In this document: piece after piece, positions 42,595 to 52,632 of the stretch | Layout of the letters: every line of letters begins with the position of its first letter | How positions within the stretch are numbered: position 1 is the stretch's first letter | Source: Dendrolimus kikuchii | Lineage: Eukaryota > Arthropoda > Insecta > Lepidoptera > Lasiocampidae | Direction of reading: 5' to 3' | Assembly: GCA_019925095.2 (NCBI GenBank) | Contig: CM034405.1 | Coordinates: forward strand, 17,045,401 to 17,109,400 | DNA: 64,000 bases | Translations under genes and position numbers: made by a program | The notes under the pieces: model-generated | Told to the model about the DNA's origin: nothing | Database searches by the model: none | What the model saw: the letters and a program-made list of their open reading frames with translations, nothing else

Positions 42595-43249
42595 CTAGCT
42601 GACCCGGCAAACTTCGTACCGCCTCAGAAGCAATAAATAAAAAAGCTGAATGATAATTGCAGACTGTTTCAACTTAGTCAAAACTTAACCGGAACGAACA
42701 TCAAACGTTTGACATTCAAACCCTCTGACGGCCTCTGTGGTTGAGCGGGCTAAGCCTTTGCCGGCCTACCTCATTACAACGCAGAGGCTCCGGGTTCGAT
42801 TCCTGGTATAGTAAATTTCGGAAACGTGTTTTCTCCGTTATTTACTATGGTCTGGGTGTCTGGGATCGGCCCCAGAGTAGTCCGTTGTATGTTACCCATA
42901 ACACAAGCGTAACTTGCTTTCTTTGGGGATATACAATATGTGTGTTTGTCTGTCGATTATTATTATAATAAATAAAAAAAAAAAAGTGAAAAAAAACACT
43001 TCAATTTAATTTGATTTCTGAACGACAGGATTAACATCAAATGTCCTGTCAAAGGTAGGAATAGTTTCTAAGGAAAAGCGAAATTATTGTTTTTACTATA
43101 TCCCAAGCATTTTTTTTATATTTACTCACTTTTTAAACCTTCCCTCGACGTCCACAAATAAATTCAAAACCAAAATTAGCCAAAGCAGTCCAGCCGTTCT
43201 CGAGTTTAAGCGAGACTAACGAACAGCAATTGATTTTTATATATATAGA
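42595..43249 (-). mobile_element. Helitron-like element H3 carrying a SINE
   Basis: Read on the minus strand: A|TCTATATATATAAAAATCAA at the 5' end, GACTTCG-type GGTACGAAGTTTGCCGGGTC near the 3' end, then AGCTAG|T. These are textbook non-autonomous Helitron boundaries. SINE2 (42727-42977) is inserted inside; without it the element is ~400 bp. Confidence 0.7.
42727..42977 (+). mobile_element. SINE2, complete reference copy
   Basis: tRNA-like head GACGGCCTCTGTGGTTGAGC (A-box region) and CCGGGTTCGATTCCTGG (B box). The body is CCCAGAGTAGTCCGTTG and TTACCCATAACACAAGCG, and the tail is ATTATTATTATAATAAA plus A-run. The head resembles a Ser/Leu-class tRNA. It is a SINE and not a tRNA gene, because no acceptor stem closes around the head. 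Confidence 0.85.
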
Positions 43250-43262
43250 TGACACGGTAAAG

Positions 43263-43513
43263 GTATTTTTTTTTATTGCATGGGTACAGCAAGTTGCCAT
43301 CGCCTATTGTAACACCAAAGGTGTTACCAATGTGCTGCCCCTCTCTACAGCGAGACTGGAACCTGGCCACTAATACCGGAACACAACTCAAGGTTGGGCA
43401 TACTCTAGACCAGAGGTGGGAGCCATCCTGGCTGTAGGTCGTTTTGTTACCTCTCACGAGAGGCCGCCCGGTCACGAGAAATTGTATTCTTTCTCCATTC
43501 CTGCATGGATAAT
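43263..43513 (-). mobile_element. R310 copy with deletions
   Basis: TTTTTTTATTGCATGGGTAC at the poly(A) end, TTCTCCATTCCTGCATGGAT at the 5' end; ~60 bp missing in the middle. Confidence 0.8.
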
Positions 43514-44440
43514 TCTTCTTCTTATCTGTAGATAATCTTTATCTACGGGTATTTGATTGTTTCTGCTCACATGTGACAACGAAGTACAAAGTTTAAGTAA
43601 TCTTTTTAAGACAATTAGTTATGTCGCAAACGCCAAATTAATATTCGTTTAATAGGAAAAACCTCGTAATTTAGGGTTCTCAGGTACTTGGTATTTTGTT
43701 AACAAATCTAGGTCACAATACGATTTTGGAATAGTCATTTTTTTATTATTATCACGTAGTGTTTCAATTTATTTTATAATCATAAAATTCGTAGATACTG
43801 TAAAATGTCTAACTATAAGAGATGCCGAACATCGAGTGAAGTGAAGAAGAAAAAGTAGGAACGCCCCGAAAGCAGCCGAGAGTATAAATTATGAGAATAT
43901 GGCTTTCCTAGAAATATTCAGTAAAATATCCAATATACAGAAAACCAGTGTCTTAATAAATATTCACAGTGTATGCAAAACTACGCACTTCCCTATATTG
44001 TATACATATTAGGATAAAGAAAGATGATTTGATTGTAATTGTGATTGATTTTTACGGGATACAATCGTAAGCGAAGCCACAAGCAAAGCTATAGACGAAA
44101 GACAAAATAAGAAATTTTGACTAACCGAGGCCACCTTAATCAATCTATTTAACAACTAAAATAAATAAAGGCGCTAAGCACATTCCGAATCACATGACGT
44201 GACTAGACCACATACTGCCCAAACTGAAACACAACACGACAGTACTGATTGGCGATTGTTCACATCAGTTCGCACTCATGCCCAATTTTAGTAACATTAG
44301 CATATAATTGTCACCATTGTTATAAATAGATAAGTACGATATATTGTCATTGTAACACCATGTTTGGCGGCGGGATGTGTTAATATTTTGAAGTAGATTT
44401 TCATACCTATCAATATTGTTTTTGAGACAAAACTTATATC
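43514..44440. other. Anonymous DNA
   Basis: 43795-43890 weakly resembles the H5-type block at 37200. Otherwise nothing. Confidence 0.4.
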
Positions 44441-44482
44441 CTTTTTTTTAACGAGGTTTAATCCGTCATAGACATAGACACC

Positions 44483-44671
44483 CTACCGCCCAAGGATGGC
44501 AGTAAGATAGTGTTGTACTCCCGATAGTATGCTCGGACCTAGCAACTTAACCACCCTGGTGTACCATCGCAACGCCGTAATGTCCGACTCTCGGGAATTA
44601 AACATATTCCTGATAACCCTAACGGCGTCGGAAAACCTATCTCCCAGTCTACGTCCTTCTCCAGGATACAA
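44483..44671 (-). other. Unrecognised 62-codon frame before an A-rich run
   Basis: Product starts MYPGEGRRLGDRFSDAV and ends LSGVQHYLTAILGR. The stop is followed on the minus strand within ~60 bp by a run of A (44453-44446), and the block is less AT-rich than its surroundings. It may be the 3' end of a retroelement or processed transcript. No family recognised. Confidence 0.3.
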
Positions 44672-44699
44672 TCTATCTCCTTGCCTAATTTAATTACAA

Positions 44700-46321
44700 T
44701 CCACTCAACCATTTAGTTCTGAAAATGTAACGGTGTTTCTTTCATATTTTTATGTTAGTATGAACTCAAAGAGAATAAAATCTTATTTGTAATAGCAATA
44801 TAATTAATAGACATCATTTCTCTTTACTTATTAGCTATTAGTATAACAGACAACTGTCATTTACTATACTGACTGATGCAAATGCATTAATACATGACAA
44901 AAAGTCAATAACATTTATGTTCCGGTAATATACACCATTAATGCTCGTTCCTATATCTTACAACACTTATACATTGACATGCTTTACCGTTGGTAGAAAA
45001 TTGACATTATTTGTGGTGAGGTTATGTCAAAATTTAACTAGTAAGGCCAACAAACGAACAGTTCAAGACCAAAGTAAAATGTAGCTCGATTTGAATGACA
45101 GGTCTCAAATTAATGTGACTCGTGCTGAGAAAGCCCTAATTAAGTCGATTAAAAATCGATATAAATAAAATTAAATAATTAAAACACGGTCATAATCAAT
45201 TAACGGCCGATGTTTCAATCACCAGATAAGAGTTACTCTATAGCATATAACCTTAATTATGTACATCTTAAAGCAGTATGCTTATCATAGTTAGAATAAG
45301 ATTTGTTTGAACCAACGCGGACATCGGCATTTCCAAATTTTTTGTGATAATTTTCCGAATTAAATTAAACAATTAAAATTCATTTGTTCATAGCCACAAT
45401 GCATCACAATGGGAAAAAAAAATGTTGTGCAGTCCGTCAGCTATCAAAGTCCTGAACTAGGATTCAACCTGTAAACTACAACTGACTTGGGCAACTTTCG
45501 GTTGCAAATTACAATAAAGGCTAAAGTAAACATTGCAAAATTTTGAAATTCTCAACCCTATACTATCCTGTACTAATAGGGTTCAAATGAATAACTAATT
45601 AATATACTAAATTAGATATCCAAACAGTCGTACAAAAGGCGGAGATCTAGCTACGTGTTTGCTCACATTGCGTGTGCATGCGTGAATGTGTGTGCAATTG
45701 TGTGATTTTGTGGTGTGTATGGTGTTTGTTTTAATTAACAGTATACTCAGGAAAATTAGTACATTTATATATTTGTTTTTTATATTTTATTTATTGATTG
45801 GTGATTGAATTGAATTTTATAGATTAGTTGATGTAAAATGACTTCGGAATATCCGATGATGTCAGTTACGTTTAATACGAACTCCATAACATCTCTGATT
45901 TAAACAAAACTCATGCCTTTGTTGTCAACAGCCTATTTCTAAATAGAAAGTGTCGCAAGCTTTTCGGATGTTGTACGTAATGTAAAATCACCTTTTAAAG
46001 TAATTGTTAAGTGGGCGCTATTGTGACAGCGGCAAATTGGCCGAGACGACAATACCCAACGTGACCGGCACAACCCTGAGCGTTGTGAAAACTGTCAACC
46101 AAGTCAACTTTGGCCGGAGCCAGTTGATTTTGAATTCTAAAGTCAGAGCAATTAAGTACAGAACGCTGTTGTGAATCAGTTCCTTGAATTTCCAAAAAGT
46201 AAGGATTCTCGAACTTTATTCATTAGTACACGATGTATTCCGGAAACAAGAATGCGGAAAATAGACGACTAAATTGTTGAACATTGCAAAACATGGTGAT
46301 GGTCAATTAAATTAGAACCAA
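44700..46321. other. Anonymous AT-rich DNA
   Basis: The longest stretch so far without any recognisable repeat. A GT-rich patch (45665-45730) is the only low-complexity feature. Confidence 0.45.
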
Positions 46322-46330
46322 ATAGATAAT

Positions 46331-46499
46331 ACATACATACATAACTTCACGCCAATTCCCTTGCGGGGTAGGCACGAACAACAGAGCGCCATTCAGGCTT
46401 ATTCTTACACACCTCACTTGCTTCTTTGAAATTCATAGCTCTTGTCATGCACGCTCGTCTGTTCTTAAGGCTCCTGACATCACCTTCTGCTAGTACACT
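46331..46499 (-). mobile_element. RTE-A insertion with 9-bp target duplication
   Basis: (CATA)n tail plus ~155 bp of the RTE-A 3' end between ATAGATAAT repeats (46322-46330 and 46500-46508). Confidence 0.88.
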
Positions 46500-46584
46500 A
46501 TAGATAATCATGACAATATATATACATTTCGGGCTTTATGTTGAATATTTGAAGTAATTATTACGTCTTTTTTATTGCGTACAG

Positions 46585-46639
46585 CAAACAGGCAAAAGTA
46601 CCACAGGATTCTTCATCCTATGATACTTTTGCCTGTTTG
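46585..46639. other. Near-perfect 25-bp-arm hairpin
   Basis: Outer arms CAAACAGGCAAAAGTA and TACTTTTGCCTGTTTG pair perfectly. Pairing continues through AGGAT / ATCCT with two mismatches around a five-base loop TCTTC. Confidence 0.8.
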
Positions 46640-46782
46640 TAATATTCACTCGGTAATATTGAAGTCAGTCAGACTTGATTGCGTTGTACCGACCTCAAAT
46701 CAATTTATACGATTCCCGTATTAAATCAGCACTAGTTTCCTTCGAATTTGAAGTCAATAGCTGGAACAAATGGCACCTGTCC

Positions 46783-46850
46783 GTGGGTGACAGTTACCAC
46801 CTACCACCAAGGGGTCCGTTTGCCAGTTTGCCTACAAGCAAACATTTAAA
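46783..46850 (+). repeat. R310-related LINE 3' end
   Basis: Reverse complement of 32166-32240: GTCCGTGGGTGACAGTTACC and CCGTTTGCCAGTTTGCCTAC. Confidence 0.55.
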
Positions 46851-46879
46851 AAAACAATCAATGTAAATGCTTTTATGCC

Positions 46880-47310
46880 AAAACACAACCCGAGATTGTT
46901 ATGGCAGTATGGTGCTTTTTTTTTAAATCGCTTCTCCTCCATCATGTGGTAAGATGGAGGGTTTTCTTTTCTTTCAATCTCTTATTAGCCTTTAATAATT
47001 TCTGGCAGTATGGTTTAGACCAGGGTTGGTGGTCATGCAGACGGGCAAATGCCCTACCAACTTGGCTGTGGGTGTTAATGTCGCCTCTAACTACAGGAAT
47101 TAGTATTCTTGTTCTGTTCCTGCACGACGACCACCATCCTTGGTCTAAAGTATGCCGCCATAATAACTTTACATTCTGTTCCGCAATCAGTGGCCAGATT
47201 GCAGTCAAATCAAATCCAGCAGAACATTGACGACAAGATTGACGTTGCTATATGCATAGCCGACGGTAACCACTTTCCGTCTGGGCCCCAAGTCTGTAAA
47301 TTTAACAAAA
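46880..47310. mobile_element. Head-to-head pair of R310 fragments
   Basis: 46880-47127 is a minus-sense fragment ending at the 5' terminus GTTCCTGCACGA. 47128-47310 is a plus-sense fragment running from CCACCATCCTTGGTCTAAAG to the 3' portion GCCGACGGTAACCACTTTCC. They meet with no spacer. Both are diverged. Confidence 0.6.
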
Positions 47311-48111
47311 AAAAAGCATGCCAGTGCTAGTCAAGATACATGCGACTGACAAACGGTTAAATATCCGTAGTCACTAAAATTCACATTAAATCAGTCTCGG
47401 TCAAATCAAGATTGATTTAATATTGACCCGAGATGATTTTCAAACTACCAAAATCGTCAAAAGTTACGGGTTCAATTCGATTCGATTACCAATTTAAGTT
47501 ACAGACTCGGGGCCCAGTTGGGGAGTCAGCCTGTCTCCTATACGCTAGAAATAAAGAAATAGATAGATAACTCTTTATTCGCACACCAAAGCATAGACAA
47601 AAATTTGAACAAAATGCATTCTTTTTTTAATCTGAAATATTTTATTCATAACAAAGTTACGCGTCAATTTCTATAATATAATTATTATGGTCACAATTAA
47701 AATGATGTATTTATTTACTCTATTAAAATGCCCTCGATAGGTATCTTACATTCATATTAATAATATATAAATATCCAACATATTGTAAAAAATATGTCAT
47801 GTATGTCATTCAAAACATCTTTGGTACGATGATTCAAAAACATTTGCGCAGCTACTAGTGAATCATCAAAACACAGTAAACAATAAATAGAAACCATTTT
47901 TTGCTTTAAAACCTCTACACTACACTCAGTTAGGCACCCGACAGGCAGGGTGAGCGCAGCCTAGCTATACATTCCGATTGTCGTTTTATTATATCACTGG
48001 TTTATAAAGTGGGTACCAAAATTAATAAAGTTTATAATAACGCTAAACTAGGTACGCCACATCCACCCTCTGTACCGGTTGCCAAAATCAGTGCATATAA
48101 TTAATCCTACC
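47311..48111. other. Anonymous DNA with a LINE-D scrap
   Basis: 47555-47600 (ATAGATAGATAACTCTTTATTC) looks like a LINE-D terminus on the minus strand. The rest is featureless. Confidence 0.4.
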
Positions 48112-48123
48112 TAAATCACGGTA

Positions 48124-48667
48124 CATACATACATACATACAAAACTTCACGCCAGTTCCCTTGCGGGGTAGGCACGAACAACAGAGTGTCATTTAGGCTT
48201 ATTCTTACACACCTCACTTGCCTCTTTGACATTCATAACTCTTGTCATGCAAGCTCGTCTGTTCTTAAGGCTCCTGACAGCACCTTCTGCTAGTACACGA
48301 TCAATTTGATCATGGAAGGTGTGTCGTGGCCTTCCACGACTTCTGCATCCATCCACTTTTGCATTGTATATCTGTTTAGTCATTCTTTCATCATGCATTC
48401 TTTCCACATGCCCGAACCACCGGAGCATTCCTTTCCTTACCTTCACCCCGACACTCTCTTTCAGACCAACTCTCTTTCTTACTTCGGTATTACGAACGCG
48501 GTCCGCGAGCGTCACTCCGCAGATTTTGCGCAGTGCTCGCATCTCGACCGCGTTTACTCTACTTTCATGCTCTTTCTTCCATACCCAACTCTCGCTTCCA
48601 TACGTGAACGTAGGTACCAGCACCGCGTTGTGTACGGCGAGCTGGGCCTTCTGGCTGAGGTTCTTAG
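48124..48667 (-). pseudogene. RTE-A LINE, longest copy, ORF2 C-terminus
   Basis: Encodes ~170 codons of the RTE-type C-terminus without a stop until the end: LVPTFTYGSESWVWKKEHES, RVNAVEMRALRKICGVTLAD, VRKGMLRWFGHVERMHDERM, GRPRHTFHDQIDRVLAEGAV and VKEASEVCKNKPK. The 5' part with RT and endonuclease is absent. A perfect 12-bp duplication, TAAATCACGGTA, flanks it (48112-48123 and 48668-48679), with the (CATA)n tail at the left. This is the reference for all RTE-A copies here. Confidence 0.9.
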
Positions 48668-48679
48668 TAAATCACGGTA

Positions 48680-49200
48680 GGTCTAATAAATGACCATTGG
48701 AATAATTAATTGATTGGAACAAAGGTATACGTATTAATATATAAGCATAGTTTCCTGTTCAGTACAAAAAATTGAATTTAAAGAAAATTTTATAAATACT
48801 GAATAAACAACAATGCGCTACCTTTAAAAAATATCAACAGCCTATTAATAATAATTATTATAACCAAAGTTGTTTTTGACATATTTTTAGACAAAAAGTT
48901 AACTTCCTAATAGTGATTAAACAAAGTTATATTTTATTTATATCTCAGTGCTTAGACACAAGATGCGTGGCGACGCCGCGGCGCTATAGCCTTGTTACAT
49001 TACAGTGGCAGAATTACAGTAGTACACTAGTACACGACTCCCCGCCTCGCCTCGTGGGTAGCAAGTCCGATCAGCGCGTCACGTCGCTGGAATGTAGCAT
49101 GTGACATACAGTGGGCATTTGCCCGCCGCACCACCGCGCCGCCACCGCCACGCATCATGCGCCTACGCCCTAACTGTACCATATACGACTACATTAATAA
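48680..49200. other. Anonymous DNA with a GC-rich patch
   Basis: 48955-49165 is much richer in CpG and G+C than its surroundings (CGACGCCGCGGCGC, CCGCCGCACCACCGCGCCGC) and matches no repeat here. It could be a regulatory or promoter region; no core promoter motif is clear. Confidence 0.35.
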
Positions 49201-49494
49201 TAGATTGTTACACAAGAGATGAGTGACCCATTTGGGCATAAGATGGTTTGGCGCACGAGCGTAGTGAGGGCATTAATTGTACAAGTGCCTAAATAGGTCT
49301 TGCACCCGAGGTTAACGCTCAGCTTTTCATTTCAAATATGAGGAAAGTAAATAAAAACTGATAAGTTATACAAACAACTACTTCTCTAATTAAATCAAGC
49401 ATTAAATCCATATCTAAATTTGATGAACTCATTTAAAACGTCACATATGAAAGGTCAAGTTTTTTTGTCACTGATGATAGTAAATAGTAAGAAT

Positions 49495-49785
49495 ATAATA
49501 ACAGCCCACAAATTTCTCACTGTTGGGCTCGAGCCTCCCGTTATGGGGAACTGACAGTATACCCGCCACGCCTGTCCAAGGCGGCTTGGCAGGTTTGACA
49601 CATCGGTTATCTCGATGTGCAGGTTGCATCACGATGTTTTCCTTCACCGTTGTTAGCACGTGGTAATTGTAAAAATAAGCATATTAGATCAGAAAAATGC
49701 CTAAACGGTGCTGCGTTCCGGACGGAATCAAACCCGGGCCCTTTGAGTTTGGGACGCGTAAGCTAGCCATTACGCTACCACGACT
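49495..49785 (-). mobile_element. SINE1 inside element G
   Basis: Near full-length, with the usual order from ACCACGACT-complement head to CAGTGAGAAATTTGTGGGCT-type tail. The B box is altered to GGGTTTGATTCC. Confidence 0.8.
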
Positions 49786-50293
49786 TAACTAAATTAAAAT
49801 TACATGAGACATTTCTTTTCTGAATTAAGTGTACCGTGTATATTATATATACCCTTATAATATATTGTACTTAAAATAATTCATGTAAATAAATTCAGTC
49901 CCAAGGCTGTCAAGTAGGAAAAAACACAACCAAAGACATTGAAATTCAAACTAAATTCCACTGGGAGCACTTTTTTAACGTCATAGGTAGAAGTTAAAAT
50001 TTAAATTTTACTCATATTTATAAGTATATGCATAGCGGTTTGCAACGCGTTATAGCTGCTTTAAGGAGAACGAAGCCAGCAACATTTCTAGCTAAATTTT
50101 ATTTTTATTTGTCTCGGGCTTTTTTTAGCAGAAGTGTTAAAGGAAGCACAGGTAAAAAGCACCTTAAATAATCGTGCACATATCATGTCGCAACTTTTTT
50201 ACAGCCACTGTTAAATCGCGACATAAAATGTAAATAAAAAAATTACAACAATTTTGTAACATTATTTTGGAATTATAAAAAAATTACTTTTCA

Positions 50294-50518
50294 TACATAC
50301 ATACATACATACATAACTTCACGCCAGTTCCCTTGCGGGGTAGGCACGAACAACAGAGTGCCATTTAGGCTTATTCTTACACACCTCACTTGCCTCTTTG
50401 ACATTCATAACTCTTGTCATGCAAGCTCGTCTGTTCTTAAGGCTCCTGACATCACCTTCTGCTAGTACACGATCAATTTGATCATGGAAGGTGTGTCGTG
50501 GCCTTCCACGACTTACTT
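50294..50518 (-). mobile_element. RTE-A insertion inside element G
   Basis: A 13-bp duplication, AAATTACTTTTCA (50281-50293 and 50519-50531), is part of the G sequence, proving insertion into G. The 5' truncation is just past the GTCGTGGAAGGCCACGAC hairpin, as in the copy at 2220. Confidence 0.9.
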
Positions 50519-50877
50519 AAATTACTTTTCACTAAATTATAATATAATTTTCATAAATTTGAATTATTATCAGTGACAAAAAAGTACAAGTGCAAGGCTA
50601 CAGACAAAAACAAATTACTTGACGTTTCATATGTGACGTATTAAATGAGTTCATCACAGTTAGACATAGATTTACCGCCTGAAGAAGTAGTTGTTTCAAC
50701 TAATCAGTTTTTATTTACTTTTCTCATATTCGAAATGAAAAGCAGCGTTAGCCTCGGGTGTAAGGCCTATTTAGGCACTCTAACTATCAGCACCCTCGCT
50801 ACACTCTTGCAACAAACTATTTCATGCCTAAATAGGTCATTTTCACACGTCGTGTTCGTGTAACAATCTAGTACTCT

Positions 50878-50995
50878 TTTATTGCGAAACTGGCAAACAG
50901 GCAGATGGTCTAATTCTAGGAAAGTGGTTACTGTCGCCTGTAGACGTTTACAATAACAGGAGCAAAGCCAATGCGTTTCCAACCTTTACGATGTG
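50878..50995 (-). repeat. R310-related LINE 3' end
   Basis: ACTGGCAAACAGGCAGATGG, AAAGTGGTTACTGTCGCCTG and TTTACAATAACAGGAGC follow the R310/LINE 3' layout with strong divergence. Confidence 0.5.
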
Positions 50996-51097
50996 CTAAA
51001 GAATATGGAATAAAGGTGAAGCGAAACGTGTTTGTCAGGATTGTCGCATGTAGTGATCCATTCTCTGCCTACTCCCTTGGAAATACAGGAATTTTAA

Positions 51098-52628
51098 GTA
51101 GTGGGGTGGTGAAGTGGGGAGGGGGGGGGAGGCATACTTACCTTTACTACAACCCCTAAGGTCCGGAGATCTTGAAATTTTTTTTTTTAATAAACATAAC
51201 CCCACTTATTTTCACTGATTTTTTCGCTAAAGTTGCACTTCTATCATAGATCCGAAATTGAAAAATCATTTCAAAGTTCAAAAAAGCCAGTAATCAACAT
51301 AAAAAGAGCCAAAATAACCCAAAAACCAGCTTAATTGGATAAAAATGAAGAAAAAACACAATAGAGCACATTTATATACACTACAAGAGTAACCATTCAA
51401 AATGGCGACCAATAAAGACTTTTTTTTTTTTACGTAATCGCATTAATTTATATTTAACCAATATTTAAAAAAAATTCAACAGTGTATTTAATAATAAAAT
51501 TGATATCATTAATATATTGATTCATTGTCATATTAAAAGCCAACTTGCTAGTCGTCCACTAAATTGATAAATAAAACAAATGTTTCATATGAGACTTTCA
51601 AGGCATCCTAACTGTCTGTGTGTACAAAAAAAATACTAAATGGTTACAGTCGGTTCTGGCACTCGCCGGCCGCTGCCGCGGCACGCTCGCTTCGCTCGCT
51701 CGGATCGTGCGCTTTGGTCTGAATATCACCTAACATGACCAAATCTTTGTGTATAAAATAAACAGTAAATGGTTACCAGTCGGTTCTGGCACTCGCCGGC
51801 CGCTGCCGCGGCACAGTTGCTTAGGCTCGTGCGATTTGGTCTGAATATGGGTAACATAACCGACTGTTTGTATATAAAATAAATAGTTAATGGTTACCAG
51901 TTGGTTCTGGCACTTATTGCCGCGGCACGCTATTTGCTCATTCGGCTCGTGATAATCTGAATATCACCTATACCTAACCGACTGTTTGTGTATAAAATAA
52001 ATAATAAAACTAATTATTATAAAACACAGCACAAGTCTTTTAAAATCAAAAATTAACAGAAGATTGCACATTCACTCAACTACTAGAGAAAAGGAATAAA
52101 ATGGCGGCAATAATAGGGGCAATAAAGGCCAAACAAAAATATTTATCAATTTTTTTTCATAGAAATATATCGATTTCTTAAAATTATATAAATCAATATT
52201 TAATCACCCTAAATCTTGAGCTAGAAGATTTCGAATTTCTTAATTACAAATCGATCGTATTAATGACATATCGATTACCTTATTTTTATCATCACACCTT
52301 GTCTCCAAGCCATTAAAAACGAAAGTGACACTAAAAACTGTCACTTTTTAATCAACTGATTATATATGTCTAGCATGAATTTGTATTTATGCGTCAATCC
52401 AATTTGAAACTTTATTTCTACATCGTGTACAAAAAGTTCTAGTGGTTATACCTTCATGAGTACATTCATAAACAATTCGTAGTACATTCATAAAGTCAAA
52501 TCACGGTTTGTGTTATCAAAAGTGGCACAATTTTACAACAAAAATAAGTGAGGTTATGTTTATAAACTAAAACCTTTTGTCGTAGGGGTAAGTATACCTC
52601 CCCTCTATTCACTACGCCCACCCACAAC
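51098..52628. mobile_element. TTAA-bounded long-TIR element, ~1.53 kb
   Basis: TTAA occurs at 51094-51097 and 52629-52632. Just inside, GTAGTGGGGTGG and the complement of GTTGTGGGTGGG begin inverted arms of ~130 bp. The arms share GAGGCATACTTACC / GAGGTATACTTACC and ATAAACATAACC-C-CACTTATTTT. TTAA target sites are typical of the piggyBac superfamily, but the ends do not begin CCC, so the class is open. No ORF. A three-unit GC-rich minisatellite lies inside. Confidence 0.65.
51641..52010 (+). repeat. GC-rich minisatellite, three units of 121-129 bp
   Basis: Units start at 51641, 51770 and 51891 (TGGTTAC-CAGT). Shared blocks: GGTTCTGGCACTCGCCGGCC, GCTGCCGCGGCAC, GGTCTGAATATCACCTA and GTATAAAATAAA. 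The GC core contrasts sharply with the AT-rich spacer, and a partial unit precedes the array. Confidence 0.88.
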
Positions 52629-52632
52629 TTAA

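Larger units (their letters stand above)
49201..50870. mobile_element. Long-TIR DNA element, family G, 1670 bp with two nested insertions
   Basis: The outer ~280 bp at each end are inverted relative to each other. They start TAGATTGTTACAC and share GTGCCTAAATAGG, CACCCGAGG, AAGTAAATAAAAACTGAT, ACGTCACATATGAAA and GTCACTGAT. No transposase ORF is visible. SINE1 (49495-49785) and RTE-A (50294-50518) sit inside. A further copy is at 56547. No clear target duplication, so the superfamily is undetermined. Confidence 0.7.

Noticed and set aside
48306..48693. Two ~124-codon plus-strand ORFs
   Set aside because: Antisense to the RTE-A ORF2 C-terminus, which has the family motifs.
51641..52010. CRISPR-like or satellite array
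   Set aside because: Only three whole units with AT-rich parts also conserved; a short minisatellite within one transposon.
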